Assembly (NCBI RefSeq): GCF_000374805.1
Contig: NZ_KB895351.1
Location: 25,187-89,186, forward strand
DNA length: 64,000 nt
Direction: 5' to 3'
From: Chitiniphilus shinanonensis DSM 23277
GTDB taxonomy: Bacteria > Pseudomonadota > Gammaproteobacteria > Burkholderiales > Chitinibacteraceae
A program made the translations under genes and the position numbers. The notes below the pieces were generated by a model. The model saw only the letters and a list, made by a program, of their open reading frames with translations. It made no database searches and had not been told where the DNA came from. Below are positions 9,146-17,533 of the stretch, piece by piece; position 1 is the stretch's first letter; every line of letters begins with the position of its first letter.

Positions 9146-10111
9146 TCAGCGTGCGCCGCCCAGCAGCGCGGTCAATTGGTCGTAGCGGCGGTACAGCAGC
9201 TTCTCGCGCGACTGGCGCTGGCTGGTGTCCAGCTCGGGCATCAGCGCCAGGCGGAACAGCGCGTCGTAGAGCTGCAGATCGGTCACTTCGCGCAATTGCC
9301 GGTTGGTCGCGGGCAGGAAGCCGTCGAGCTGGTCGGCCCAGTACAGCTTTTCCTTGGCGCGGGTGGCGTCGGGGCCGTTGCGGCCGTAGTCGAGGAAAAA
9401 CGAGGCGATGCGGCTGCGGGTGGCCGCGGGCAGTTCGCGGCGGATCACCAGCGGATCGTAGGAGAACGGCGGCGACTGCCACAGCACGCGCAGTTGCTGG
9501 TAGTCGCGCGGGTACTTCTCCGCCAGCTTGGGCAGGTCGTCGGTATTGCTGACCGCCACGTCGACCCGGCGCTCGACCAGCGCGCGGAAGTTGTCTTCGG
9601 CATTGCCCACCGTCACCGAGCGGAAGAAGCGCTCTGGCAACACGTTGTTGCGCACGAAGGCGTGGTACTGCGGGATCAGGTAGCCGGCGGTGGAATCGGG
9701 GTTGCCGCTGGCGTAGCGGTACTGCTGGCGGTGCGCCAGCAGGGTGTCGAGCGAGGCCGGGCCATCGCGGCGCACCAGCAGCAGCGAACGGTACTGGGTC
9801 TGGCGGCCGGTGAGCGCCAGCCGGGCGAAGATTTCGCCCTTGCCGCCTTCCACCGCCGACAGCGCCACCTTGCTGCTGCCGCGCAGCACGTCGATCTCGC
9901 CGCGCTGGAAGCTGGCCAGCAGCTCGGCCTCGTTCTTGACGGCGACCACGCGCGCCGGCTGGTTCAGCAGCTGGCCCAGATCGTCGGCGATCGGCTGCCA
10001 GTCCAGTCGGGTTTCCTCGACGCCACGGTTGGCGACCAGGCCGATCACGATCTCGGCGTGGGCCGACAGGGCGAGCAGCAGCAGCGGAATGGCAAGAGCG
10101 AGACGCGACAT
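9146..10111 (-). CDS. PhnD/SsuA/transferrin-like periplasmic substrate-binding protein
   Basis: Secreted binding protein of the PhnD/PBP2 type. From ATG 10111 there is a signal peptide (MSRLALAIPLLLLALSAHA), then a mature chain starting EIVIGLVANRG. A GSSKVALSAVEG segment and SGNPDSTAGYLIPQ at mid-protein are typical of phosphonate/phosphate-type binding proteins. No ABC permease or ATPase genes adjoin it, so it may serve a distant transporter or a signalling protein. A GTG at 10129 is possible but would lengthen the N-terminus ahead of the signal. No clear ribosome site is seen for either. Confidence 0.8.
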   Translation of the reverse strand: MSRLALAIPLLLLALSAHAEIVIGLVANRGVEETRLDWQPIADDLGQLLNQPARVVAVKNEAELLASFQRGEIDVLRGSSKVALSAVEGGKGEIFARLALTGRQTQYRSLLLVRRDGPASLDTLLAHRQQYRYASGNPDSTAGYLIPQYHAFVRNNVLPERFFRSVTVGNAEDNFRALVERRVDVAVSNTDDLPKLAEKYPRDYQQLRVLWQSPPFSYDPLVIRRELPAATRSRIASFFLDYGRNGPDATRAKEKLYWADQLDGFLPATNRQLREVTDLQLYDALFRLALMPELDTSQRQSREKLLYRRYDQLTALLGGAR

Positions 10112-10187
10112 GGCGAAAGCGGGAGGCACGAAAAAGCCGGCAGCTTAGGCCGGCTATGTGACAACGGGATGAAAACTCCCGTGTTGG

Positions 10188-10286
10188 AAGGACGAAGGTC
10201 GGGCGCATGGCTGCGTTGCGCCTCGCTGGCGGGGATGACCCCGCGGCACTCGGCACGCCTTGCGCTGCATCCCGACCTTTGTCCTT
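10188..10286. repeat. Inverted repeat with a GACGAAGGTCGGGCGCA arm
   Basis: The left arm (10188-10207) and right arm (10266-10286) pair with few mismatches around AAGGACGAAGGTCGGG. The first 32 bases (from 10191) recur with three mismatches at 12686-12717. It sits between two leftward genes. Confidence 0.7.
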
Positions 10287-10301
10287 GAAGGTCGATTCGC
10301 C

Positions 10302-10325
10302 CCGGGGCCGCCGTGGCGGCCCCGG
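10302..10325 (-). other. Strong GC hairpin after the imelysin gene
   Basis: CCGGGGCCG pairs with CGGCCCCGG around a six-base loop, five bases beyond the imelysin stop. There is no U-tract, so intrinsic termination is uncertain. Confidence 0.5.
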
Positions 10326-10330
10326 ATCGG

Positions 10331-11401
10331 TCATTCGGCCGTGGCCAGCGGAATGCCCAGCGCCTCCACCAGCGGGCCGCTGATGAAATCGGCCAACTCG
10401 TTCAGGCGCTTTTGCGCATAACGGCGCTCGCCGTCGGCGCTGCTCAGGTCGTCGGGCAGGCCGCTGACGGCGATGCGCGCGTTGGCCAGCCGCAGCTTGA
10501 GGTCATCGACCACCGCATCCTTGCCGCGCGTGCTCAGGTAATCGTCGAAACCGGCGCCGCCGCCCGCGCCCAGCAGCACGCGCTCGATGGTGTCCAGGCC
10601 GGATTCCAGGCTGCGCTTGCTCACGCCGGCGCGCCAGTCGGGGAAGTCGCTGCGCTGCGGCGTGGCGCTCTGCTGCGCCAGCTTCCAGCCCGCCAGCTCG
10701 CGCAGGCCGGCCACCACGCGGGTCAGCGATTCGGACAGGAAGGGGCGGGGATACGACGGGTCGTAGTTCAGGCCACGGCGCATGCCCTGCCATTCGTAGA
10801 CCAGTTCCTGCGCGCGGCGCGCCAGGCCGGCCGACACCCACAGGCCGTAGCGGCAGACGTTGTCGATCCGCTTGGCGGCCAGCGGCGCCTGTTGCGGCGC
10901 AGCGTCGCCGAACAGGATGTACTCCAGCGCCGGCAGGCCCTGCTTGAGTTCGCGCGACGCGCCCAGCGCCGGCATCGAGGTCGGGTCGGCCGGCGTGTCG
11001 CGAACCGATTTGGCGACGGCCTTCAGATCCAGCGGCCACGGGTCGAACTGGGCCACCAGCGCGTCGGCGCGGGCCGGGCCCATGCGCACCGCGTCGATGC
11101 GGCGCCATGCCTGATCGGCGGCGATCCACGCCTCGCGCGCGGCGGCCAGCTTGGCCGGATCGGGGGCCTCGCACAGCGCGGACAAGCGTCCGGTCAGGCG
11201 TCCGGTGTGCTCCAGCAACGACACCTGGGCCGGCAGGTAGACGGTTTCCACCAGGCTGATCGCCAGTTGCGGCTGCATCAGGCGCGGGGCGGCCGGTGCC
11301 GCGGCGGGCGCCGGCTGGGTCGGAGCGGGGGGATTGTCGTTGGCGTGCGCCAAGGTGGCGCAAAGCAGCAGGGCGAGTGCCGCCGGCAGGGAACGGGTCA
11401 T
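10331..11401 (-). CDS. Imelysin family (peptidase M75-like) periplasmic protein
   Basis: Exported protein of the imelysin/insulin-cleaving-membrane-protease family, linked in other bacteria to iron uptake. The 356 residues start with a signal peptide (cleavage after LAHA), then a Pro/Ala linker. WPLDLKAV and LPALEYILFG cover the place of the family's GxHxxE motif, but the His is replaced: only Leu-Glu-Tyr-Ile remains. AGGAAGGAAAG precedes ATG 11401. It stands alone, without an EfeO-type iron operon. Whether it has enzymatic activity is doubtful even for well-conserved members. Confidence 0.82.
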   Translation of the reverse strand: MTRSLPAALALLLCATLAHANDNPPAPTQPAPAAAPAAPRLMQPQLAISLVETVYLPAQVSLLEHTGRLTGRLSALCEAPDPAKLAAAREAWIAADQAWRRIDAVRMGPARADALVAQFDPWPLDLKAVAKSVRDTPADPTSMPALGASRELKQGLPALEYILFGDAAPQQAPLAAKRIDNVCRYGLWVSAGLARRAQELVYEWQGMRRGLNYDPSYPRPFLSESLTRVVAGLRELAGWKLAQQSATPQRSDFPDWRAGVSKRSLESGLDTIERVLLGAGGGAGFDDYLSTRGKDAVVDDLKLRLANARIAVSGLPDDLSSADGERRYAQKRLNELADFISGPLVEALGIPLATAE

Positions 11402-11613
11402 GGTCTTTCCTTCCTCCTTGTGGTGGCGGCCCGCTCCGGAACCGGAACGGCCGCCAGGCGCTCTCATGGCGCGAGTCGGGCAATGTTAGAGCATCCCTCG
11501 GATGCGTGACAGACGAACGGTCGGCCACAGTGCGCCGATGGTCGCCGCCGAGCCCCTTGCTTTTTACGTCCCCGCAAAAGAAACTCCCGCCCGCCAGTCA
11601 ACGAGACCAGACC

Positions 11614-12012
11614 ATGACTTTTTACTTCCGTTCCGACGACGTCCCCGAACTGCAAGGCTTGTCCCGCTGGGAGCAGCGCGTGCTGCTGCGCGGCACCTTC
11701 ATCAAGGAGCGCGCCGTCTCCACCCTGGTGCTGCTGCTGATCGTGATCGGCACCGTCCAGTTCGGCCTGAATCCGCTGATCGAATCCCTGGCGCCGGGCC
11801 TGCGCAACAACACCCTGCCGTACGCGTCGGTGCTGCTGGTGTGGCTGTTCCTGCTGATGTGGCTGCGCGACGTGGTGATGATGAACGTGCTGCGCCCCAA
11901 GATCGGCGCCAAGCGCGTCGAGCTGGAAAAAGCCAAGGCGGCGCAGGTCGAAGCCGAGGCCGCGGCCGACACGGAGCGCGCAGCCGATGCGCCTGCCGGC
12001 GGCGAGCGTTAG
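11614..12012 (+). CDS. Small membrane protein of unknown function
   Basis: A 132-residue protein with two hydrophobic segments, about 31-50 (VSTLVLLLIVIGTVQFGL) and 68-88 (PYASVLLVWLFLLMWL), followed by a charged, alanine-rich C-terminal tail that may form a coiled coil. No family recognised. Its 3' end overlaps the start of the amidase gene by 26 nt, so the two are probably expressed together. ATG 11614 is chosen because it directly precedes the globular sequence and codon usage upstream is poor. Confidence 0.7.
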   Translation: MTFYFRSDDVPELQGLSRWEQRVLLRGTFIKERAVSTLVLLLIVIGTVQFGLNPLIESLAPGLRNNTLPYASVLLVWLFLLMWLRDVVMMNVLRPKIGAKRVELEKAKAAQVEAEAAADTERAADAPAGGER

Positions 12013-12685
12013 CCTGCTGCTGGCGCTGCCCCTGCACGCCGCGACCATCGCGGTGGACGTGGGGCATTCGCTGGGCGCGCCCGGCGCCACCAGCGCCTAC
12101 GGCGAGCCGGAGTTCTTCTACAACCGCGCGCTGGCACAGGAAGTGGCGCGCCGGCTGCGCGGCGCCGGCCACCTGGTGCTGCTGATCGGGGCCGACGGCG
12201 AGGAGACCGGCTTGCGTCCGCGCCCGGAACTGGCCGCCGCCGCGCGCGCCGACCTGTTCCTGTCGATCCATCACGATTCGGCCCAGCAGCGCTTCCTCAA
12301 GCCCTGGACGGTGGACGGCGTGCAGCGCTGGTACACCGACTTCTCCGGCTATTCGCTGTTCGTCTCGCGCCAGAACCCCCGGTTCGCCGCCAGCGCGGCG
12401 TGCGCCCAGGCGATCTCGCGGCAGTTGCAGTCGCGCGGCTTCCAGCGCACCTTGCACCACACCGCCGAAGTCGCCGGCGAGGGGCGGCCGCTGTTCGACC
12501 GCGCGCTGGGCGTGTACGAGGCCGATTTCGCGGTATTGCGCCACGCCAGCATGCCGGCGGTGTTGTTCGAGGCCGGCGTGATCCTCAACCGCGACGACGC
12601 GCTGCGGCTGGCCCGGCCGGCGACGCGCACGCGCCTGGCCGAGGCGGTGGCCGCGGCGGCGGGCGATTGCCTGGCGGCGCATTAG
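11987..12685 (+). CDS. N-acetylmuramoyl-L-alanine amidase (Amidase_3 type)
   Basis: Zinc amidase that cuts the bond between MurNAc and the stem peptide. From ATG 11987 there is a short signal peptide (MRLPAASVSLLLALPLHA), then ATIAVDVGH, with the first zinc His. A Glu in GEPEFFYN, SIHHDSA (second His) and the late FEAGVILN carrying the catalytic Glu complete the Amidase_3 site. At 232 residues it is the bare catalytic domain, without AMIN or LysM modules. It overlaps the preceding membrane protein gene and is followed by a GC hairpin repeat before proS. Confidence 0.88.
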   Translation: MRLPAASVSLLLALPLHAATIAVDVGHSLGAPGATSAYGEPEFFYNRALAQEVARRLRGAGHLVLLIGADGEETGLRPRPELAAAARADLFLSIHHDSAQQRFLKPWTVDGVQRWYTDFSGYSLFVSRQNPRFAASAACAQAISRQLQSRGFQRTLHHTAEVAGEGRPLFDRALGVYEADFAVLRHASMPAVLFEAGVILNRDDALRLARPATRTRLAEAVAAAAGDCLAAH

Positions 12686-12721
12686 GACGAAGGCCGGGCG
12701 CAGGGGTGCGTTGCGCCCGGC
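12686..12721. repeat. Second copy of the GACGAAGG repeat arm, with hairpin
   Basis: The 32 bases from 12686 match 10191-10222 with three mismatches. Here GCCGGGCGCA (12693-12702) pairs perfectly with TGCGCCCGGC (12712-12721), giving a hairpin directly after the amidase stop. It may act as a transcript end, though no U-tract follows. Confidence 0.7.
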
Positions 12722-12793
12722 GCAAGGCGGGGCCGGGGTTTGGTGATAAGATTCCACGCTTTCATCGACCCCTCACACGGCTGCCGAACTGCC

Positions 12794-14509
12794 ATGCGTA
12801 CCTCCCAACTTTATCTCTCCACCCTCAAGGAAGCGCCCGCCGAAGCCGAGCTGGTGTCGCACAAGCTGATGCTGCGCGCCGGCCTGATCAAGCGCCTGGG
12901 CTCCGGCCTCTACACCTGGATGCCGCTGGGCCTGCGCGTGCTGCGCAAGGTGGAGGCCGTGGTGCGCGAGGAGATGAACCGTGCCGGCGCGCAGGAGATC
13001 CTGATGCCCACCATCCAGCCGGCCGAGCTGTGGCAGGAAACCGGGCGCTGGGAGCTGTTCGGCCCGCAGATGCTGAAGATCAAGGATCGCCACGAGCGCG
13101 ATTTCTGTTTCGGGCCCACCCATGAGGAAGTGGTCACCGACATCGCCCGGCTCGAACTGCGCTCGTACAAGCAACTGCCGGTGAACTTCTACCAGGTGCA
13201 GGTGAAGTTCCGCGACGAGATCCGTCCGCGCTTCGGCGTGATGCGCGCCCGCGAATTCGTGATGAAGGACGCGTACTCGTTCGACGCCACCTTCGAGGGC
13301 CTGCAAGTCAGCTACGACAAGATGTACCGCGCCTACAGCAACGTGTTCTCGCGCCTGGGCCTGGAATTCCGCGCCGTGGCGGCCGACACCGGCGCCATCG
13401 GTGGTTCGGGCAGCCACGAGTTCCACGTGCTGGCCGACGCCGGCGAGGATCTGCTGGCCTACTGCCCGACCTCCGACTATGCGGCCAATACCGAGCTGGC
13501 CGAAGCACTGGCGCCCACCGCGCCGCGCGCCGCGCCGGCCGAAGCGATGCGCGATGTGGAGACGCCCAAGCAGACCACCTGCGAACAGGTGGCCGAACTG
13601 CTGGGCATCGCGCTGCAACGCACCGTCAAGCTGATCGCCGTGATCGATGCCGAAGGCAAGCTGGTGATCGTGCTGTTGCGCGGCGACCACAGTCTGAACG
13701 AAGTGAAGCTGGGCAAGGTGCACGGCATCGGCGAGTTCCGCTTTGCCACCGAGGCCGAGATCCGCGACGCCTTCGCCTGCCCGCCCGGCTTCCTCGGCCC
13801 GGTGGGCGCGCCGGCGGGCACGCGGGTGATCGCCGACCGTACCGTGGCGGCGATGAGCGATTTCGTCTGCGGCGCCAACAAGCCCAAGTACCACATCGCC
13901 GGGGTGAACTGGGGGCGCGACCTGCCCGAGCCCGACGTGGTGGCCGATGTGCGCAACGTGGTCGAGGGCGATCCCAGCCCGGACGGCCAGGGCACGCTGT
14001 CGCTGTGCCGCGGTGTCGAAGTCGGACATGTGTTCCAGCTGCGCACCAAGTATTCCGAGGCGATGGGCGCCACCTTCACCGATGTGGACGGCACGCAGAA
14101 GCCGTTCGAGATGGGCTGCTACGGCATCGGCGTCTCGCGCATCGTCGGCGCGGCCATCGAGCAGAACTTCGACGAGCGCGGCATCGTGTTCCCGCAGGCC
14201 ATGGCGCCGTTTGCACTGGCGCTGGTGGCGGTGGGCTACCACCGTTCGGAGGCGGTGCGCGAAGCGGCCGACCAGCTCTACGCCGCCTTGCAGGCCGCCG
14301 GGGTCGACGTGCTGCTGGACGACCGCAACGAGCGTCCCGGCTCGATGTTCGCCGACATGGAACTGATCGGGATTCCGCATCGCCTGACGATCGGCGACAA
14401 GGGTTTGGCCGAAGGTGTAGTTGAATATGCAGTACGCGCCACCGGCGCGGTCAGCAAGGTGCCGCTGGCCGATGCGGTGCGTCATTGCCAGGACGTGCTG
14501 GCTGGCTGA
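12794..14509 (+). CDS. proS: Prolyl-tRNA synthetase (bacterial type with editing insertion)
   Basis: Charges tRNA-Pro and edits misacylated alanine. The 571 residues equal the E. coli length. Class II motif 1 is near [10 protein letters not shown] (about 73-82), motif 2 [18 protein letters not shown] begins near residue 143, and motif 3 is [16 protein letters not shown] near 442. The region in between holds the INS editing domain. ATG 12794 gives the canonical N-terminus [20 protein letters not shown]; an upstream in-frame start at 12740 would add an unrelated 18-residue tail. Confidence 0.98.
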   Translation: MRTSQLYLSTLKEAPAEAELVSHKLMLRAGLIKRLGSGLYTWMPLGLRVLRKVEAVVREEMNRAGAQEILMPTIQPAELWQETGRWELFGPQMLKIKDRHERDFCFGPTHEEVVTDIARLELRSYKQLPVNFYQVQVKFRDEIRPRFGVMRAREFVMKDAYSFDATFEGLQVSYDKMYRAYSNVFSRLGLEFRAVAADTGAIGGSGSHEFHVLADAGEDLLAYCPTSDYAANTELAEALAPTAPRAAPAEAMRDVETPKQTTCEQVAELLGIALQRTVKLIAVIDAEGKLVIVLLRGDHSLNEVKLGKVHGIGEFRFATEAEIRDAFACPPGFLGPVGAPAGTRVIADRTVAAMSDFVCGANKPKYHIAGVNWGRDLPEPDVVADVRNVVEGDPSPDGQGTLSLCRGVEVGHVFQLRTKYSEAMGATFTDVDGTQKPFEMGCYGIGVSRIVGAAIEQNFDERGIVFPQAMAPFALALVAVGYHRSEAVREAADQLYAALQAAGVDVLLDDRNERPGSMFADMELIGIPHRLTIGDKGLAEGVVEYAVRATGAVSKVPLADAVRHCQDVLAG

Positions 14510-14517
14510 GCAAGATG

Positions 14518-14557
14518 GAAAAGGGCGGCGTTGTCCAGTTTCAGTCGCCGCCCGTTT
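14518..14557. terminator. Bidirectional terminator between proS and a convergent gene
   Basis: GGGCGGCG (14523-14530) pairs with CGCCGCCC (14546-14553). GTTT follows on the plus strand and CTTTTCC on the minus strand. It lies between the convergent stops of proS and the 148-residue periplasmic protein. Confidence 0.7.
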
Positions 14558-14575
14558 CCTCCGGCCCCGTCGGAA

Positions 14576-15022
14576 TTACTGCTCGAGCGGCTTGGTGGTC
14601 GCGGCGGGCGTGGGCGGCGGCAGGGCGGACGCCTGGTAGGTCAGGATGGCCTTGCGGATGTCCGCGGCCATGTTGCGGGTCCAGTTGATGTACTTGCTGT
14701 GGATCTTGGCCGGCTGCCCGGCCATCGCCTCGCGGTAGTCGAAGTTCTCGCTGCCGGCGTAGGTGATGGTCACGCTGTGGTCGGTGTAGGCGATGTCCAC
14801 CGCCACCCACAGCTTGGTGCGGTCGAGCTTGGCCTCCATGTGGCCGGGCCCGGTGTGGCGGGTGACCCAGCCACGGCCGGCGATGGCGGCGGGAATGAGT
14901 TTGGCGACGGCTTCGACCGTGACCGGGTCGAATTCGATCGGCGCCTGCTCGACCAGCGGCACGTCGGCATGGGCGACGAGGGTCGAGAAGGCCAGCAACA
15001 GGCCGAACAGGGTTTTTTTCAT
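14576..15022 (-). CDS. Conserved periplasmic protein of unknown function
   Basis: A 148-residue exported protein: signal peptide MKKTLFGLLLAFSTLVAHA, then a compact domain with GRGWVTRHTGPGHMEAKL, YAGSENFDYR and a short Pro/Thr tail. The arrangement looks like a small lipid- or ligand-binding domain, but no named family was recognised. It is divergent from the lytic transglycosylase at 15074, with 51 bases between the starts, so the two may share a regulatory region. Confidence 0.75.
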   Translation of the reverse strand: MKKTLFGLLLAFSTLVAHADVPLVEQAPIEFDPVTVEAVAKLIPAAIAGRGWVTRHTGPGHMEAKLDRTKLWVAVDIAYTDHSVTITYAGSENFDYREAMAGQPAKIHSKYINWTRNMAADIRKAILTYQASALPPPTPAATTKPLEQ

Positions 15023-15073
15023 AAGAACTACAGATTTCTTGCAAGAGAAGTCGAGATTATCGTGGTACGGGGT

Positions 15074-15697
15074 ATGAAAGCACAACGGTTGTTCCTCTCG
15101 CTTTTGCTGGCCTGCACGGCCCTGGGTGTCCAGGCCGGGGCGCAGCGGGAGGAAGCTTTGTCCAGCTCCGTGCAATCCACCATGCAGCGCTCCATCGCCG
15201 ACGGCGCGCAGCCGCGGCTGGTGTTCGCCGACCCGCGCGAGGGCGAAGCATGGCTGGCCGAGATGTCCGAGCGCCTGGCCAAGCGCATTCCCGACGAGTT
15301 CATGCGGCGCAAGATCCTGGTGGCGGCGCACTACGAGGCCACCCGCGCCGGGCTCGATCCGCAATTGGTGCTGGGGCTGATCCACGTGGAAAGCGGCTTC
15401 AACCGCTATGCGCTGAGCCCGGTGGGCGCGCGCGGGTTGATGCAGGTGATGCCGTTCTGGCAGCGCCTGATCGGCGCCCCGGGGCAAAGCCTGTTCGACA
15501 TCCATACCAACCTGCGCTACGGCTGCACCATCCTGCGTCACTACCTGGATATCGAGAACGGCGACCTGTTCCGCGCGCTGGGGCGCTACAACGGCAGCCT
15601 GGGGCGCGCCGAGTACCCCAACCTGGTGTACGGCGCCTGGAAGAACCACTATGCCTGGGACAGCAAGACCCAGACCCAGCAGGTGGCGCAGCGATGA
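15074..15697 (+). CDS. Lytic transglycosylase (SLT family)
   Basis: Cleaves the MurNAc-GlcNAc bond of murein, forming 1,6-anhydro ends. The 207 residues carry a signal peptide (MKAQRLFLSLLLACTALGVQAG) and a GH23/SLT domain. The catalytic Glu106 lies in HVESGFNRYALS, followed by GARGLMQVMPFW and NLRYGCTILRHYLD. The helical region before the domain is short, so this is a small stand-alone transglycosylase. GTACGGGGT is a weak ribosome site. The stop overlaps the next small gene (ATGA), which suggests a two-gene unit. Confidence 0.92.
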   Translation: MKAQRLFLSLLLACTALGVQAGAQREEALSSSVQSTMQRSIADGAQPRLVFADPREGEAWLAEMSERLAKRIPDEFMRRKILVAAHYEATRAGLDPQLVLGLIHVESGFNRYALSPVGARGLMQVMPFWQRLIGAPGQSLFDIHTNLRYGCTILRHYLDIENGDLFRALGRYNGSLGRAEYPNLVYGAWKNHYAWDSKTQTQQVAQR

Positions 15698-15906
15698 CCC
15701 TGCCCACCCCGGGCAGCCTGTTCCTGGGGCTGATGCTCAACGCGCTGGGGATGGCGTATTTCTGGTTCGGCCGCCGCCAGCGCCGCGCCATGCCGCTGCT
15801 CAGCGGGCTGGGGCTGATGGTGCTGCCCTATCTGGTGTCGGGCCTGGCCTGGACCCTGGGGCTGGGTGCCTTGCTGGCGGGGCTGCCGTTCTGGGTCGAT
15901 TTCTAA
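15694..15906 (+). CDS. Small two-helix membrane protein
   Basis: A 70-residue product with two hydrophobic segments separated by a basic turn (WFGRRQRRAMP). It starts inside the stop of the lytic transglycosylase (ATGA overlap), a strong sign that it is translated. Similar small proteins with this pattern are common in proteobacteria, but the function is unknown. Confidence 0.7.
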   Translation: MTLPTPGSLFLGLMLNALGMAYFWFGRRQRRAMPLLSGLGLMVLPYLVSGLAWTLGLGALLAGLPFWVDF

Positions 15907-15935
15907 ACGACGGCAGGCGCCCGGACCGGTAATGC

Positions 15936-16610
15936 TCAGCCCGGCAGGCTATCCACCTTCAGCAGTCGGATGTAGCCGTGCTCCAGCGCCACCCAGTCCT
16001 GTTCCACCCAGGCATTCAACTGCTTGTTCACCGATTCGCGGCTGGCGCCGACCAGGTTGGCCAGTTCCTGCTGAGTCAGCTTCAGGTCGATCAGGATGCT
16101 GCCGTCGGCCTCGGTGGTGCCGTGTGCCTCGCCCAGCTGGCGCAGCATCTTGCCCAGGCGCTCGGGCAGGTTGAGGAACAGCATGTCCTGCAACAGGTTG
16201 TCGGCGGCGCGCAGGCGTTCGCATAGCGCGGCGATCAGCTGGCGCATCACCTTGGGGTGCGATTCCAGGTAGCCCATCACCGCGTCGCGGCGCAGCACCA
16301 GCAACTCGCACGCCTCCAGCGCCTCGACGCTGGCGCTGCGCATCCCGCCGTCGAGCATGGCGATCTCGCCGAACACCTCGCCGGCCTCCAGGATGCACAG
16401 CGTGGCTTCGCGCCCGTCCTCGGTATTGCGCGAGACCTTGAGCCGGCCGTGCAACACCGCATACATCTCCTCGCCGGCGGTGCCCTGCTGCACCACGGTC
16501 TGCTTGGCGCGGACCTCGCGTAGTTCGGCATGCTGGGCCAACTCTTCGAGCTCCTGCTCGCTCAGTTCGCAAAACAGAGTGCTGCCGGACAGCAGGCGGG
16601 CCTTGTTCAT
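15936..16610 (-). CDS. Crp/Fnr family transcriptional regulator
   Basis: Cyclic-nucleotide-binding-fold regulator. The 224 residues consist of an N-terminal beta-barrel (QGTAGEEMYAVLHGRLKVSR, then EAGEVFGEIAMLDGG), a dimerisation helix and a winged HTH (LTQQELANLVGASRESVNKQ, about 178-197). There is no Fnr-type cysteine cluster, so direct oxygen sensing through 4Fe-4S is unlikely; the ligand is unknown. An AGGAATCC region precedes the ATG. It is monocistronic, converging on the small membrane protein gene. Confidence 0.9.
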   Translation of the reverse strand: MNKARLLSGSTLFCELSEQELEELAQHAELREVRAKQTVVQQGTAGEEMYAVLHGRLKVSRNTEDGREATLCILEAGEVFGEIAMLDGGMRSASVEALEACELLVLRRDAVMGYLESHPKVMRQLIAALCERLRAADNLLQDMLFLNLPERLGKMLRQLGEAHGTTEADGSILIDLKLTQQELANLVGASRESVNKQLNAWVEQDWVALEHGYIRLLKVDSLPG

Positions 16611-16689
16611 GAGGATTCCTCGGCGTGGATGATCGGCGGGCGCGAGCGGATTCTACGCGCGTTGCCGCGGTTGGCGTATGGCTGGGCTG

Positions 16690-17460
16690 TCATGCGTCGA
16701 ACGCCGCCCAGATCGGCGTGTGGTCCGAAGGGCGTTCGTTGCGGCGCGGTTCCAGGTCGATGGTGCACGACGTCAGCGCGGGCGCCAGCGCCGGCGAAAC
16801 CAGCAGGTGATCGATGCGCAGACCGGCGTTGCGCTTGAAGCCGTACAGGCGGTAATCCCACCAGGTGAACGACTTCTCGGCCTGCTCGAAGGCGCGGAAG
16901 GCGTCGATGAAACCCAGCGACAGCAGGTCGGCGAACGCCGTGCGCTCGGCCGGCGACACCAGCACCTGGCCTTCCCATTTCTTCGGATCGTGCACATCGC
17001 GGTCTTCGGGCGCGATGTTGTAGTCGCCGGCCAGGATCAGTCGCGGATGCGCGATCAGTTCTTCGGTCAGCCAGGTGGTCAGCGCCTTCAGCCACGACAG
17101 CTTGTACGGGTATTTGTCGGAATCGAGCGCCTGCCCATTGGGCATGTAGGCGCAGACGAAGCGCACCCCGTTCACGGTGGCGGCGATCACGCGCTTCTGC
17201 GCGTCGACATAGCCGGGAATGTTGACGGTAACGTCGTCCAGCGGCGCGCGGGCGACGATGGCCACGCCGTTGTAGGTCTTCTGTCCGGCGAACACCACGT
17301 GATAGCCGGCCTCCTCGAACGCCTCGCGTGGGAAGTTGTGGTCTTCCAGCTTGGTTTCCTGGATGGCCAGCGCGGTCATCTCGGGGTGCGCGGCCAGCCA
17401 GTCCAGCACCTGCGGCAGGCGGACCTTGAGGCTGTTGACGTTCCAGGTGGCGAATTGCAT
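16690..17460 (-). CDS. xthA: Exodeoxyribonuclease III
   Basis: AP endonuclease and 3'-5' exonuclease in base excision repair. The 256 residues begin MQFATWNVNSLKVRLPQVLD and continue with QETKLED (metal-binding Glu), GDYNIAPEDRDV and the C-terminal SDHTPIW containing the catalytic His. Length and motifs agree with XthA. The preceding unit on the same strand ends in a terminator just upstream, so the gene probably has its own promoter. Confidence 0.96.
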   Translation of the reverse strand: MQFATWNVNSLKVRLPQVLDWLAAHPEMTALAIQETKLEDHNFPREAFEEAGYHVVFAGQKTYNGVAIVARAPLDDVTVNIPGYVDAQKRVIAATVNGVRFVCAYMPNGQALDSDKYPYKLSWLKALTTWLTEELIAHPRLILAGDYNIAPEDRDVHDPKKWEGQVLVSPAERTAFADLLSLGFIDAFRAFEQAEKSFTWWDYRLYGFKRNAGLRIDHLLVSPALAPALTSCTIDLEPRRNERPSDHTPIWAAFDA

Positions 17461-17488
17461 CGGAAACCCCGTGGCGGATGGTGATGTG

Positions 17489-17512
17489 AAAAAGCGCGCC
17501 GATCCGGCGCGC
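17489..17512 (-). terminator. Intrinsic terminator of the Nudix/DUF4124 operon
   Basis: On the minus strand GCGCGCCG and CGGCGCGC form an 8-bp stem with a three-base loop, followed by TTTTT. It lies between the DUF4124-glutaredoxin stop and the xthA start. Confidence 0.85.
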
Positions 17513-17533
17513 CTGGTGGATCGATGGGCCGGC

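Noticed and set aside
7533..10334. A 933-codon minus-strand frame over the NSS and PhnD-like genes
   Set aside because: It is the +1 shadow of two recognisable genes and contains fragments in the wrong frame only.
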